A DNA stretch of 64,000 nucleotides from JAJFFW01 sp965263375. Its GTDB lineage: Bacteria > Pseudomonadota > Alphaproteobacteria > Caulobacterales > Parvularculaceae. The notes below the pieces were generated by a model. The model did not search any database and had not been told where the DNA came from. It saw only the letters and a program-made list of their open reading frames with translations. The position numbers and the translations under genes were made by a program. Within the stretch, counting starts at the first letter, position 1; every line of letters starts with the position of its first letter. Location: assembly GCA_965263375.1 (NCBI GenBank), contig OZ253669.1, positions 3,224,001 to 3,288,000 of the forward strand. Direction: 5' to 3'. Below are positions 16,233 through 24,424 of the stretch, one piece after another.

Positions 16233-16697
16233 ATGACAGCCAAGTTGAAATTCATCGGACTGCTTGCCGCCGCTGGCCTTACTGCTGCGGCGCCATTACA
16301 TGCGCAAACCGGTTTTGATGAATATCGCCTGCGTCAGGGGCAACTGTCGCGGCTTTCTGCGGTCTTTGGGGAATTGCATCACATCAGACGCATGTGCGAC
16401 CCAGCAAGGGAAGCGAATTTATGGCGCGAGCGCATGAAGTCCATGTTGGAGCTGGAAGAGCCCACCGCCGAGCAACGCAATGTCCTGGTCGCCGCTTTTA
16501 ACGAGGGTTACACGAAAGCGCAGAGCTTGTTTCGGTCTTGCGACCGACGGGCGGAAAACTACGCCGCCGCCGCTGGCGCAGAAGGCGCTCAACTGGTCTC
16601 CACTTTAAGCAAACCTCTTCTTGAGGCTGCAAAAGAGAATGCGCCCGGCGCAATCTATTCATCGCCAGCCTCCCCCTCCCCAGCGCTGCGCCGCTAG
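16233..16697 (+). CDS. TIGR02301 family periplasmic protein
   Basis: A 154-residue protein with an N-terminal signal peptide (KFIGLLAAAGLTAAAPLHA, cleavage after HAQ or nearby) and a helical mature domain with RLSAVFGELHHIRRMC, LWRERM and LVAAFNEGYTKAQSLFRSC. The two cysteines (RRMC and FRSC) are conserved in this alphaproteobacterial family and could form a disulfide. Function is unknown. The ATG at 16233 was chosen over 16191 because it starts at the signal peptide. It lies 65 bp after the Nudix gene. Confidence 0.8.
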   Translation: MTAKLKFIGLLAAAGLTAAAPLHAQTGFDEYRLRQGQLSRLSAVFGELHHIRRMCDPAREANLWRERMKSMLELEEPTAEQRNVLVAAFNEGYTKAQSLFRSCDRRAENYAAAAGAEGAQLVSTLSKPLLEAAKENAPGAIYSSPASPSPALRR

Positions 16698-17043
16698 AAG
16701 ACGCGTTTCGTCTATATTTTCTCTGCTACGGCAAAGCCACTGAGGCTTCCTCATCGCTCATCACTTAGCGTTCAAGGCCATTAGTCTCTGAGCAGAGCAA
16801 AGCTGCGACAATCGATACACAACCTTAACAAATCGGTTGATTGATAAATTATAAGACGCAGCATTTTTTGCAGCTTTTACAAGGCTTTTCCAAATATTCC
16901 CAAATTAAATTAACGCTCATAAAGCACAATCTGATTGCGTTGATATGCGCCTTTTTTTGTTCTGCGGCACAAAAAAAAGCTTGCGAAAAAAATTGCAGAG
17001 AAATAGATGTATTTCATATACATATTTAAAGAGGTCGACTAAA
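16698..17043. other. 346-bp intergenic region upstream of hmp
   Basis: An AT-rich spacer with no convincing gene. At its left edge AGACG CGTTT CGTCT (16698-16712) could form a weak hairpin followed by ATATTTT, a possible terminator for the preceding gene. At its right end lies the NsrR-like palindrome and the hmp ribosome binding site. Confidence 0.5.
17004..17026 (+). promoter_or_regulatory. NsrR-like operator upstream of hmp
   Basis: TAGATGTATTT, one base, ATATACATATT: two 11-bp half-sites with one central base, inverted, with eight of eleven positions symmetric. This has the geometry and core (GATGyATTT/AAATrCATC) of the nitric-oxide-sensing repressor NsrR. It lies 17 bp before the flavohemoglobin start, where a repressor would block transcription or initiation. 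No nsrR gene is in the window. Confidence 0.65.
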
Positions 17044-18276
17044 ATGCTTAGCGAACAAACTATCGCAACCGTGAAAGCCACCGTTCCAGTCCTTCAAGAA
17101 CATGGGGAAACAATAACGCGACATTTCTATGAGCGCATGTTTAAGCAAAACCCTGAAGTTTTGCCGTACTTTAACCCAATAAACCAGGAAGCTGGCGCAC
17201 AACAACACGCGCTTGCCTCTGCTATTTGTGGTTATGCCGCAAGCTTAGATAATTTACAGGCTTTAACAGGGGCCGTTGATCTTATCGCCAACAAACACGC
17301 TTCCTTGCGCGTTAGGCCTGAACACTACCCTATTGTTGGTGAAAACCTTCTAGCCGCGATTAGAGAAGTTCTTGGCGAAGGCGCAAACGACGATGTAATG
17401 ACAGCGTGGGAACAAGCTTACGGAGTACTGGCTAATATCTTAATCGACCGCGAATCTGAAATTTATAAAGAGCACGAACGAACCCCAGGCGGATGGAGTG
17501 ATTTTAAAAACTTCACAATCATCAAAAAAGAAAAAGAGAACGATCTAATCACCTCTTTTTATTTAAAGCCCGAGGACGGATTAAATCCGCCACTCTATAA
17601 AGCGGGGCAATATATTACAGTGCGTATCCCCTCTCAATACAGCTATACCACAATGCGCAACTATAGCCTGTCCGATAAGCCGGGCCAGGACTATTTCCGC
17701 ATTAGCGTTAAAAGGGACGACAGCCTCAATGGATGTCCCATGGGATATGTGTCAAACCACCTGCACAATCATAGCGAAGAAGGGCAAGCACTTGAGGTCG
17801 GTCCGCCTTGTGGAGATTTCTACTTAAGAGAAAACCAAAACAATGATCGCCCGCTTGTTTTGCTTGCCGCAGGCGTTGGCATTACCCCTTTGATGAGCAT
17901 GCTTTTAACCGCTCTTGAAAATACGCCGCAACGACAAATTTTCTTTATACATGCCGCCCTAGATGAAAAGACACAAGCGTTTAGGCAAACGATCGATGCG
18001 CTCGCTGAAAAACACTCAACGCTGACCAGACACTATCGCTACAGCGAAAAAATGCCAGACGGTGTCCTGCGTGAACAAGCGCCGCACATAAGCGAAGGCT
18101 TTGTCGACAGCGCGCTTTTGCAAGATATTATTAAAAATCCTGATGCAGATTTTTACTTTTGCGGTCCCAAGCCCTTTATGACGAGTGTCTATTGCGCGTT
18201 AAAGTCATGGGATGCGCCAATGGACCAAGTCTATTTTGAGTTCTTTGGCCCTAAACAAGAGATTGAAGACGCATAA
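17044..18276 (+). CDS. hmp: Flavohemoglobin, nitric oxide dioxygenase
   Basis: A 410-residue three-domain enzyme converting NO and O2 to nitrate with NAD(P)H. Globin domain (about 1-140): distal Tyr in HFYERMF, Gln in AGAQQHALA, proximal His in NKHASLRVRPEHY. FAD domain: TMRNYSLSD (RxYS motif). NAD domain: LAAGVGITPLMSML and DFYFCGPKPFM. Length matches E. coli Hmp (396). The ATG at 17044 has AAAGAGG nine bases upstream; the open frame extends 33 codons further to 16945 but through the operator. Regulation by NsrR is suggested by the adjacent palindrome. Confidence 0.95.
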   Translation: MLSEQTIATVKATVPVLQEHGETITRHFYERMFKQNPEVLPYFNPINQEAGAQQHALASAICGYAASLDNLQALTGAVDLIANKHASLRVRPEHYPIVGENLLAAIREVLGEGANDDVMTAWEQAYGVLANILIDRESEIYKEHERTPGGWSDFKNFTIIKKEKENDLITSFYLKPEDGLNPPLYKAGQYITVRIPSQYSYTTMRNYSLSDKPGQDYFRISVKRDDSLNGCPMGYVSNHLHNHSEEGQALEVGPPCGDFYLRENQNNDRPLVLLAAGVGITPLMSMLLTALENTPQRQIFFIHAALDEKTQAFRQTIDALAEKHSTLTRHYRYSEKMPDGVLREQAPHISEGFVDSALLQDIIKNPDADFYFCGPKPFMTSVYCALKSWDAPMDQVYFEFFGPKQEIEDA

Positions 18277-18381
18277 ACACCACACTGCTGGCGCACCTGA
18301 TAGCGCTTGTAGATTGATTTTGGTGGTTGTGACCAACGTGCTAAAGTCGGGTATGTCTAAAAGATTAAAGGCAACCCGACG

Positions 18382-19401
18382 ATGACAACTATACCCTTTT
18401 CCATCCTTGACCTTGCCCAAGTAACGGCGGAAGGCGGGCCAGCAAAGAGCTTTACCGACAGTGTCGCACTTGCCCAACAAGCAGAAGCAGCAGGGTACAA
18501 ACGGGTCTGGTATGCGGAGCATCACAATATCGCGGGCGTTGCAAGTTCCGCAACCTCTGTCCTAATCGCTCATATCGCAGCGCATACGAAGTCTATTCGT
18601 CTTGGAGCAGGCGGCGTGATGCTGCCCAATCACGCGCCGTTGTTGATTGCTGAGCAATTTGGAACCCTTGCAACTTTACACCCCGAGCGGATTGACCTTG
18701 GACTCGGCCGCGCCCCCGGCGGCGATATGGCTGTTATTCGCGCCCTGCGCAAAGACAAAGAACACGCCGGTCACAGCTTTCCAAATGATGTTATAGAATT
18801 GATCAACTACCTTGCTGATCCAAACACGGAGCATACGCCCAATTCTGTCCGCGCAATTCCTGGGGAAGGCACAAAGGTGCCAATATGGATCTTAGGCTCT
18901 AGCCTTTATGGCGCACAGCTTGCGGCTCAACTAGGCCTGCCGTATTCATTTGCCTCACATTTTGCACCCAATGATTTACTGGGCGCCGCGGAACTTTATA
19001 GGCGAGAATTTAAGCCGTCCGTTTTTCTTGATAGACCCTATTTTATGATGGCGTGTAATGTCTTTACCGCCGATTCAGATGATGAGGCGCATTTTCAATT
19101 TTCAAGCCTCGTTCAAGCCTTTATCGGCATTCTTACAAACACCCGCGGCCTAGCAAAGCCGCCGACTGAGAATTTGGAAATACCTGCTCATATCGCGCCG
19201 CAATTACAAAATATGCTTCAGATAAGCGCAGTGGGCGCCGTTGATACCGTTGCTGAACAGCTTGATCTTTTTTGCGATAAATTACAGCCGGACGAGCTAA
19301 TCCTCACCAAAAACTTTCATGGCATAGATGCAAGGCTACGTTCACTAGAACTGACCATGGAAGCACGCGCAGCGATGCATTATTCGCCCAGTAATAATTA
19401 A
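18382..19401 (+). CDS. Luciferase-like flavin-dependent monooxygenase (MsnO8 type)
   Basis: A 339-residue TIM-barrel protein of the bacterial luciferase superfamily. FSILDLAQVTAEGG is the N-terminal strand; YKRVWYAEHHN, VMLPNHAPLLIAEQFGTL and IDLGLGRAPGGD are the conserved flavin-binding and structural blocks. It would use reduced FMN from a separate reductase to oxidise an organic substrate, which cannot be named. AAAGG lies ten bases before the ATG. It is monocistronic or cotranscribed with the nuclease-like gene 80 bp downstream. Confidence 0.88.
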   Translation: MTTIPFSILDLAQVTAEGGPAKSFTDSVALAQQAEAAGYKRVWYAEHHNIAGVASSATSVLIAHIAAHTKSIRLGAGGVMLPNHAPLLIAEQFGTLATLHPERIDLGLGRAPGGDMAVIRALRKDKEHAGHSFPNDVIELINYLADPNTEHTPNSVRAIPGEGTKVPIWILGSSLYGAQLAAQLGLPYSFASHFAPNDLLGAAELYRREFKPSVFLDRPYFMMACNVFTADSDDEAHFQFSSLVQAFIGILTNTRGLAKPPTENLEIPAHIAPQLQNMLQISAVGAVDTVAEQLDLFCDKLQPDELILTKNFHGIDARLRSLELTMEARAAMHYSPSNN

Positions 19402-19481
19402 TTTGAAAACATCAAAAATTCCTTGCAAAGCATCTCTTATCATTTCAATCTTTTTCTGATCAATTTGGGGAGAGATTATCG

Positions 19482-20624
19482 ATGAAACTGACATCTTGGA
19501 ACGCCGAATGGCTAGACAGCGCTTGGGGCGTCGTATCAGGAAAATATCAACCCGGGCAACGGGTGTTTCCCCATAAGGTCCCCTCATTAGCACAGTCAAA
19601 ACAGAAAATAAAAGCGACCAAGAAACTGATTGAGCGCATGGCGCCGGATATTTTATTTCTTTGCGAAGGACCAGCATCAGCAAAAGACGCTGAAGCATTC
19701 GGAAAAGAAACAATGCCCGACCACACCCTCATTAAACGTCCAAGCAGTGAAAAATATTTCGTCAGTGGGCGGCAAGGCCTTTGGTTCTATGTCAGAAAGA
19801 CACTCGCCGCACAAATTGAACCGAGCTTAATACCCATTGAAACCTGGCGCTCATTCGCGGCAAGCGCATCACCTTCTATTAGCGAAGACGGGAATTGGAT
19901 GGTTTCCATTCCGCGCCTTCGAACTATTGGCGGCGTTACCGATGTACCTGTTTCAGAAAGGGCGTCCCATGACTATTACCGTCACCCTCAAACATTGTGC
20001 TTTACCTATGGCGGCGCACGCCACGAAATTATCGGCGCGCACCTAAAAAGCAAATTCACAGGAACCAGTTTTCGCAAACGACGTGACGATGAAACGTTCG
20101 AAGATTTCGCTAAAATAAAACAGGTAAAAGTCTATCTCGCAAAAGCCCATGAAGCGCGGGTGAAACTATCTTCCGAAGCCAGCAATGTGCGCGCCTATAT
20201 TGACCAACGGTTCAAACAAGAATCCGACCCGTCAATATTCGTCGTCGGCGATTTAAATGACGGCCCCGGCAAAGAATTGATGGAGCGAGAATACCTTTTG
20301 CATGATCTTTTATCAAACCTTCAGGGTGAAGTATTCTTTGCACGGCGTTTTTTAAATCACGCCTTGTTTGACTTCCCCGATGAGCTTCGTTGGACGGCGC
20401 ATTTTAAAGATAAGCTAGACCCAGGACGCAACCCTAGTATTTTACTTGATCATATCCTATTTACACAAGCGGTGACAGGCGGCGGCGCCAGCCCGTTGCT
20501 GGTAAAACCAGGCGCCGGATTTGTCGAGCACCTCGCCTTTGAGGAGGTTGCGAGCCTTTTTGGAGAGGATAATCTTTCTGATCACCGGCCCGTCAGTCTT
20601 GAACTTTCACCGCGCCAAATTTAA
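19482..20624 (+). CDS. Endonuclease/exonuclease/phosphatase family protein
   Basis: A 380-residue DNase I-fold protein. LTSWNAEWLDSAW (Asn of the metal site), LFLCEGPAS (Glu ligand), GAHLKSKF, VVGDLNDGPG (Asp and Asn), LDHILF and LSDHRPVSLEL (catalytic Asp-His) appear in the usual order. There is no signal peptide, so it is probably cytosolic. Family members cut DNA, RNA or phosphoesters such as inositol phosphates and sphingomyelin; the substrate here is unknown. GGGGAGA lies upstream of the ATG. Confidence 0.85.
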   Translation: MKLTSWNAEWLDSAWGVVSGKYQPGQRVFPHKVPSLAQSKQKIKATKKLIERMAPDILFLCEGPASAKDAEAFGKETMPDHTLIKRPSSEKYFVSGRQGLWFYVRKTLAAQIEPSLIPIETWRSFAASASPSISEDGNWMVSIPRLRTIGGVTDVPVSERASHDYYRHPQTLCFTYGGARHEIIGAHLKSKFTGTSFRKRRDDETFEDFAKIKQVKVYLAKAHEARVKLSSEASNVRAYIDQRFKQESDPSIFVVGDLNDGPGKELMEREYLLHDLLSNLQGEVFFARRFLNHALFDFPDELRWTAHFKDKLDPGRNPSILLDHILFTQAVTGGGASPLLVKPGAGFVEHLAFEEVASLFGEDNLSDHRPVSLELSPRQI

Positions 20625-20627
20625 AAA

Positions 20628-21077
20628 CTACACGGCTCGTAAAAGCTTGGTCACGGCCTCATCTAAGGCAGATAAAAACCGCGAGCGATCTTGTTTTTGG
20701 AACGGGGGCGGGCCACCGATTTGATCGCCGCCACCGCGCAAATCAGCCATTATAGCCCGTGTTGCAATAGCGCCGGAAATCATATCCTCTGTAAAAGGTA
20801 TTCCGTTGGGCGCTATCACCGCGCCAGCTTGTTGCTTTATACACCTGTCCGCCAGGAGGATATCAGCCGTTACGACAATCTGTTTAGATGTCGCCAGCTC
20901 AACAATTCGATCATCGGCTGCGTCAAAACTATCGCTAACCACCTCGATCGAAATCAGCTCATGCCGCGGAATACGCATATAGGAATTGCATACCAACGTC
21001 ACTGCCACATTATAGCGAAAGGCGACTTTATAAATTTCTTCTTTGACCGGGCACGCATCAGCGTCAACAAGGATCAA
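20628..21077 (-). CDS. YaiI/YqxD family protein (DUF188)
   Basis: A 149-residue protein with LVDADACPVKEEIYKVA at its N-terminus, TADILLADRCI and GTRAIMADLRGGGDQIGGPP-like blocks (here ATRAIMADLRGGGDQIGGPP), the full DUF188 pattern and a PIN-like fold. Function is unknown, a nuclease role is suspected. A TTG at 21077 is chosen as start because AAAGGAG lies six bases upstream and the protein then starts where relatives do; the ATG at 21161 would add 28 unrelated residues. Convergent with the EEP gene, three bp between stops. Confidence 0.85.
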   Translation of the reverse strand: MILVDADACPVKEEIYKVAFRYNVAVTLVCNSYMRIPRHELISIEVVSDSFDAADDRIVELATSKQIVVTADILLADRCIKQQAGAVIAPNGIPFTEDMISGAIATRAIMADLRGGGDQIGGPPPFQKQDRSRFLSALDEAVTKLLRAV

Positions 21078-21171
21078 GTGTGGCTCCTTTAAGGACAAGA
21101 ATACAATATCCCTTTCGCATACAGGAGGAAACGGCCCATGAGAAGACTTACCAGATCGCAAGCGCTTTTTA

Positions 21172-22314
21172 CTATTCCAAATAACGTTTAATCGTGCGGT
21201 TAAACTGATCTAGCGCGCCTTCAAATTTCCCGAAAAGCATGCGCGGCGTCGCACTGCGCATCGCATTTTCTTGTATCGCGGCGCCAATCACAAAATCCTC
21301 GTCAAGGGTCGTCATGGTAATTTGGTGATTGCGTTTCCAATGGGCATCATTTTTTCCATCCGCATCCGGCCCAGTTGTCGGCGCCAAAGTCACGAGACGA
21401 GCCATCGTTTCACTAGCCGACTTCGGCTCAAGACTTATCCACACAACATGGTCCTGCATAACAAGCAACTGACTAGTGGGAAATAGCGTATAAATAATAT
21501 TCGCATGATCCCTAAGCCGCCAGCTGTCGCGCGCCTCATCCGTTAAAGACTGCATACTTGTTCGGGGCAGAACGGAACGCATATGAGGTCCAAAACTGCG
21601 ATAGCTGGAAAGGTTATCCTCAAAATGGGGACCAATTGTCTTTCGGTGAGCGACACGGAAATGATAAGCCTCAATCCCGCCTTCAACCAATATTTTCCAA
21701 TTAGCGGCAAGGTTAAGAGAAGACGCGCCCGCGATTTTCATATCGCTAAGCCTAAGGGCTTTTAGGTCTTCTTCTAATTCATCAAAATAATGGTCAAAAT
21801 TAACCGCACCTTCATCGGAATTCCATATCCAAACAAACCCAAAACGCTCCCTACAGTGAAGAGGTATCAAAGATAGATCCGCTTTATCCACACCGGGAAA
21901 GCCCTCTTCAAAATGGGGCGCCCCAATTAGCGCCCCTTCGCTTGAATATGTCCAAGCATGATAGGGACAAGAAAATCGATTTTTGCAACCAGAAGCCTCA
22001 CTCACCAGCTGACTGCCGCGATGCCGACAAGCGTTTAGAAAAGCCCTGACTTGGCCATCTTTGCCTTTTGTGATTAGCACCGGTTGGCCGCCAATTATAC
22101 GCGTTAGGAAAGATCCATTCTTAGGCAGTTCGCTAACATGCACAGCCGTGCTAGGCAGTGCACGAAAGATACAACGTTGCTCAGCCTGAAAGCGATCATC
22201 ATCTGTGTAATGTTTAATCGGGTATTCAGCAACATGGTCATCAAGAAACGCAGCGCCCGATGATTTGAGCGCTAATAACTCGTCGATCAATGACAATTCT
22301 GTCTTCCGGTCCAT
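21172..22314 (-). CDS. Rieske aromatic ring-hydroxylating oxygenase, alpha subunit
   Basis: A 380-residue two-domain oxygenase. The Rieske [2Fe-2S] ligands are in CRHRGSQLV and CPYHAWTY near residues 92-118; the mononuclear iron site starts at GGIEAYHFRVAHRKTI (two His). It hydroxylates or demethylates an organic substrate with electrons from a reductase and ferredoxin, neither of which is nearby. AGGAG is seven bases before the ATG. It is divergent from a TetR regulator, and a doubled palindrome lies between, so substrate-induced derepression is likely. Confidence 0.9.
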   Translation of the reverse strand: MDRKTELSLIDELLALKSSGAAFLDDHVAEYPIKHYTDDDRFQAEQRCIFRALPSTAVHVSELPKNGSFLTRIIGGQPVLITKGKDGQVRAFLNACRHRGSQLVSEASGCKNRFSCPYHAWTYSSEGALIGAPHFEEGFPGVDKADLSLIPLHCRERFGFVWIWNSDEGAVNFDHYFDELEEDLKALRLSDMKIAGASSLNLAANWKILVEGGIEAYHFRVAHRKTIGPHFEDNLSSYRSFGPHMRSVLPRTSMQSLTDEARDSWRLRDHANIIYTLFPTSQLLVMQDHVVWISLEPKSASETMARLVTLAPTTGPDADGKNDAHWKRNHQITMTTLDEDFVIGAAIQENAMRSATPRMLFGKFEGALDQFNRTIKRYLE

Positions 22315-22343
22315 TATCTGTCTCCTGTTTTATCAACCAGAAA

Positions 22344-22359
22344 CTTACCGAGTGGTAAG
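22344..22359. promoter_or_regulatory. TetR-type operator, site 1 (CTTACC...GGTAAG)
   Basis: CTTACC GAGT GGTAAG, a perfect six-base inverted repeat with a four-base centre, in the divergent region between the oxygenase and the TetR gene. A second copy follows 24 bp on, centre to centre. Confidence 0.75.
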
Positions 22360-22367
22360 GAGTTTGA

Positions 22368-22383
22368 CTTACCAAGCGGTAAG
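22368..22383. promoter_or_regulatory. TetR-type operator, site 2 (CTTACC...GGTAAG)
   Basis: CTTACC AAGC GGTAAG with the same arms as site 1. It overlaps the spacer of a candidate leftward promoter for the oxygenase: TTGACA on the minus strand (22389-22384), 17 bp, then CAAACT. Binding here would block that promoter. Two helical turns plus separate the sites, allowing binding of two dimers on similar DNA faces. Confidence 0.75.
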
Positions 22384-22416
22384 TGTCAAGTCTTCGCAAC
22401 AGACAAAGGATTTCTT

Positions 22417-23052
22417 ATGGCGCAAACCACCCGTGAAAAATTGCTCGCTGTAGCCCACACCCTTTTTTCTGAACGGGGTTTTTATGGTGTCAGCATCGCA
22501 AATATCGCTGATAAACAAGGGGTTACGAAACAGGCGCTGCTCCACCATTTTGCCAGCAAGGAAAAGCTATATGGTGAAGTCCTTCAGCAAATTTCCGATG
22601 AATTCGGCGAAAAACGCGCCGCCGCCCAAGCATCAAACGACACCCCAGCCGCAAAGTTAAAGCATCTGTTATTGGGAATGATCCCTGAAACCGAAGAAGA
22701 TTATGCGCGCGCGCGTTTGTTGATGCGCGAACTTTTAGACAACCAAGAGCGCGCCCAGAAAGCTGGGACCTGGTATTTAGGCCCACTGTTAAAAGACCTC
22801 ATCAAAATGACGAAAGCCATCCCCGGGTGGGAGACTGAAAAAGAGGCTGACGCTCTCGCCCTCGTCTATCAGCTTCTTGGAGCGGTAAACTACTACGCGA
22901 TCTCTGCACCAACTCTGCAAGGCATATTCGGCGCGAAGACTTTTAACGGCTTACAAGAAGCCTTTCGCCCGCAACTAGAAGCAATGATAGACGCGGCGGT
23001 TTCTATAAAGTCTCCTGGAACCTCACCGGCTCGCCCAAACCGCCTTCAATAA
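22417..23052 (+). CDS. TetR/AcrR family transcriptional regulator
   Basis: A 211-residue regulator. The N-terminal helix-turn-helix is clear: GFYGVSIANIADKQGVTKQA then LLHHFASKEKLYGEVL, near residues 22-57. The C-terminal ligand-binding half is unlike any specific subfamily I know. AAAGGA lies six bases before the ATG. It probably represses the divergent Rieske oxygenase and itself through the two CTTACC/GGTAAG sites. Its last 50 bp overlap the 3' end of the convergent dihydroorotase gene. Confidence 0.92.
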   Translation: MAQTTREKLLAVAHTLFSERGFYGVSIANIADKQGVTKQALLHHFASKEKLYGEVLQQISDEFGEKRAAAQASNDTPAAKLKHLLLGMIPETEEDYARARLLMRELLDNQERAQKAGTWYLGPLLKDLIKMTKAIPGWETEKEADALALVYQLLGAVNYYAISAPTLQGIFGAKTFNGLQEAFRPQLEAMIDAAVSIKSPGTSPARPNRLQ

Positions 23053-24331
23053 TTTCGCCTTCCCACATAACGCGGCGACCACGGATGATGGCGCCGATGG
23101 GCCACCCCTTTATTTTCATACCGTCAAAAGGCGTCCAGCCGGATTTTGTAGCGGACCAGTCATGAGTGATCGTCTCGGCCCGGCCTAAATCAACCACCGT
23201 GAAATCAGCATCATACCCGACAGCAAGCCGGCCCTTGCCAGCAATACCAAATATGCGGTTCGGGCCGTGACACACAAGATCGATCAGGCGATCTAGGGTC
23301 AATCGCCCTTCCGCCACATGGTTCAGCATCAACGGCAATAAAGTCTGCACACCCGGCATGCCGGAAGGTGACTTTGGATAAGGCTTTGCTTTTTCATCTT
23401 TAGTATGCGGCGCATGGTCGGAGCCAATGACATCAATAATCCCCGCCGCAACCCCGGCCCAAAGCCCGGCGCGATGACGCGCGTCCCGCACCGGGGGGTT
23501 CATCTGGGCAAAGCCTTTTAAACGCTCATAACATTCGGGCGCTTCTAACGTTAAATGCTGGGGCGTCGCCTCAGCCGTCGCGATGTCTTTATTTTGCGCC
23601 AGAAGGGGAATTTCATCCGCCGTCGAAATATGAAGGACATGGATGCGCCGCCCAACCTCTCTTGCGATAGCCAGCAAGCGCTCTGTGCATTTTAACGCCG
23701 CCTCAGCCGAGCGCACCTCAGGGTGGGAGGTCCAATCCCCCTCACGCGCGAGTGCTTTACCTTCATTGAGCAGCTCTTCATCCTCTGAGTGAATGGCGAC
23801 GCGGCGGCGACCATGGCGCAAAACCTCGCGGACGCCGTCATCATCCGGCACCAAAAGGTCCCCAGTTGAAGCGCCCATAAAGATCTTCACCCCGCATACG
23901 CCGGGCAGCATTTCCAGCTCAGCAAGTTCGCGAGCATTGTCATGGGTCGCGCCCACATAAAAGGCGTGATCACAAGCCATACGCCCCTTTGCGCGGCTTA
24001 GCTTGTCTTCAATTGCTGCTTGGGTGGTGGTCAGCGGGTTGGTGTTTGGCATTTCAAAAACTGTTGTCACCCCGCCCAACACAGCCGCTCTGGCGCCGCT
24101 TTCAAGATCTTCCTTGTGTTCGTTGCCCGGCTCGCGGAAATGCACCTGGCTGTCAATCACGCCTGGCAAAATGTGAAGGCCGGTACAGTCGATGGTTTCA
24201 CCCGCCGTGCCTTCATCAAACTGGCCGATTGATGCAATGCGCCCTGCGCGAACGCCAATGTCGCGCGCCCCGGCGCCGTCATGGTTGACCACAACGCCGC
24301 CTTTTAAAATAAGATCAAATGTTTCGCTCAT
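23003..24331 (-). CDS. pyrC: Dihydroorotase, class I
   Basis: A 442-residue amidohydrolase closing carbamoyl-aspartate to dihydroorotate in pyrimidine synthesis. Metal ligands: HFREPG (HxH type motif, here QVHFREPG) near residue 60, the lysine-region FEMPNTNPLTT, KIFMGAST, HVLHIST, and IGSDHAPHTKDEKAK with the catalytic Asp. The start at 24331 gives MSETFDLILKGGVVV; an in-frame start 12 codons earlier lacks support. The 3' end overlaps the convergent TetR gene by 50 bp. It is the usual long alphaproteobacterial form; allantoinase is a possible alternative but the motif set favours dihydroorotase. Confidence 0.9.
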   Translation of the reverse strand: MSETFDLILKGGVVVNHDGAGARDIGVRAGRIASIGQFDEGTAGETIDCTGLHILPGVIDSQVHFREPGNEHKEDLESGARAAVLGGVTTVFEMPNTNPLTTTQAAIEDKLSRAKGRMACDHAFYVGATHDNARELAELEMLPGVCGVKIFMGASTGDLLVPDDDGVREVLRHGRRRVAIHSEDEELLNEGKALAREGDWTSHPEVRSAEAALKCTERLLAIAREVGRRIHVLHISTADEIPLLAQNKDIATAEATPQHLTLEAPECYERLKGFAQMNPPVRDARHRAGLWAGVAAGIIDVIGSDHAPHTKDEKAKPYPKSPSGMPGVQTLLPLMLNHVAEGRLTLDRLIDLVCHGPNRIFGIAGKGRLAVGYDADFTVVDLGRAETITHDWSATKSGWTPFDGMKIKGWPIGAIIRGRRVMWEGEIIEGGLGEPVRFQETL

Positions 24332-24424
24332 AAAGGGTGTTGTAGCCCCCAGGACGCCAAGCGGCAATCGCCTCGCCTATATTTGAATAGCGTCCATTTT
24401 AAAATGGGGATAAACAATGCGCCC

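Noticed and set aside
16945..17043. 33-codon N-terminal extension of the flavohemoglobin
   Set aside because: It passes through the palindromic operator and ribosome binding site, and the globin domain begins at the ATG at 17044.
21434..21442. TTATCCACA, a DnaA-box-like sequence
   Set aside because: Single copy inside the Rieske oxygenase gene, with no cluster of boxes or AT-rich unwinding region, so not an origin.
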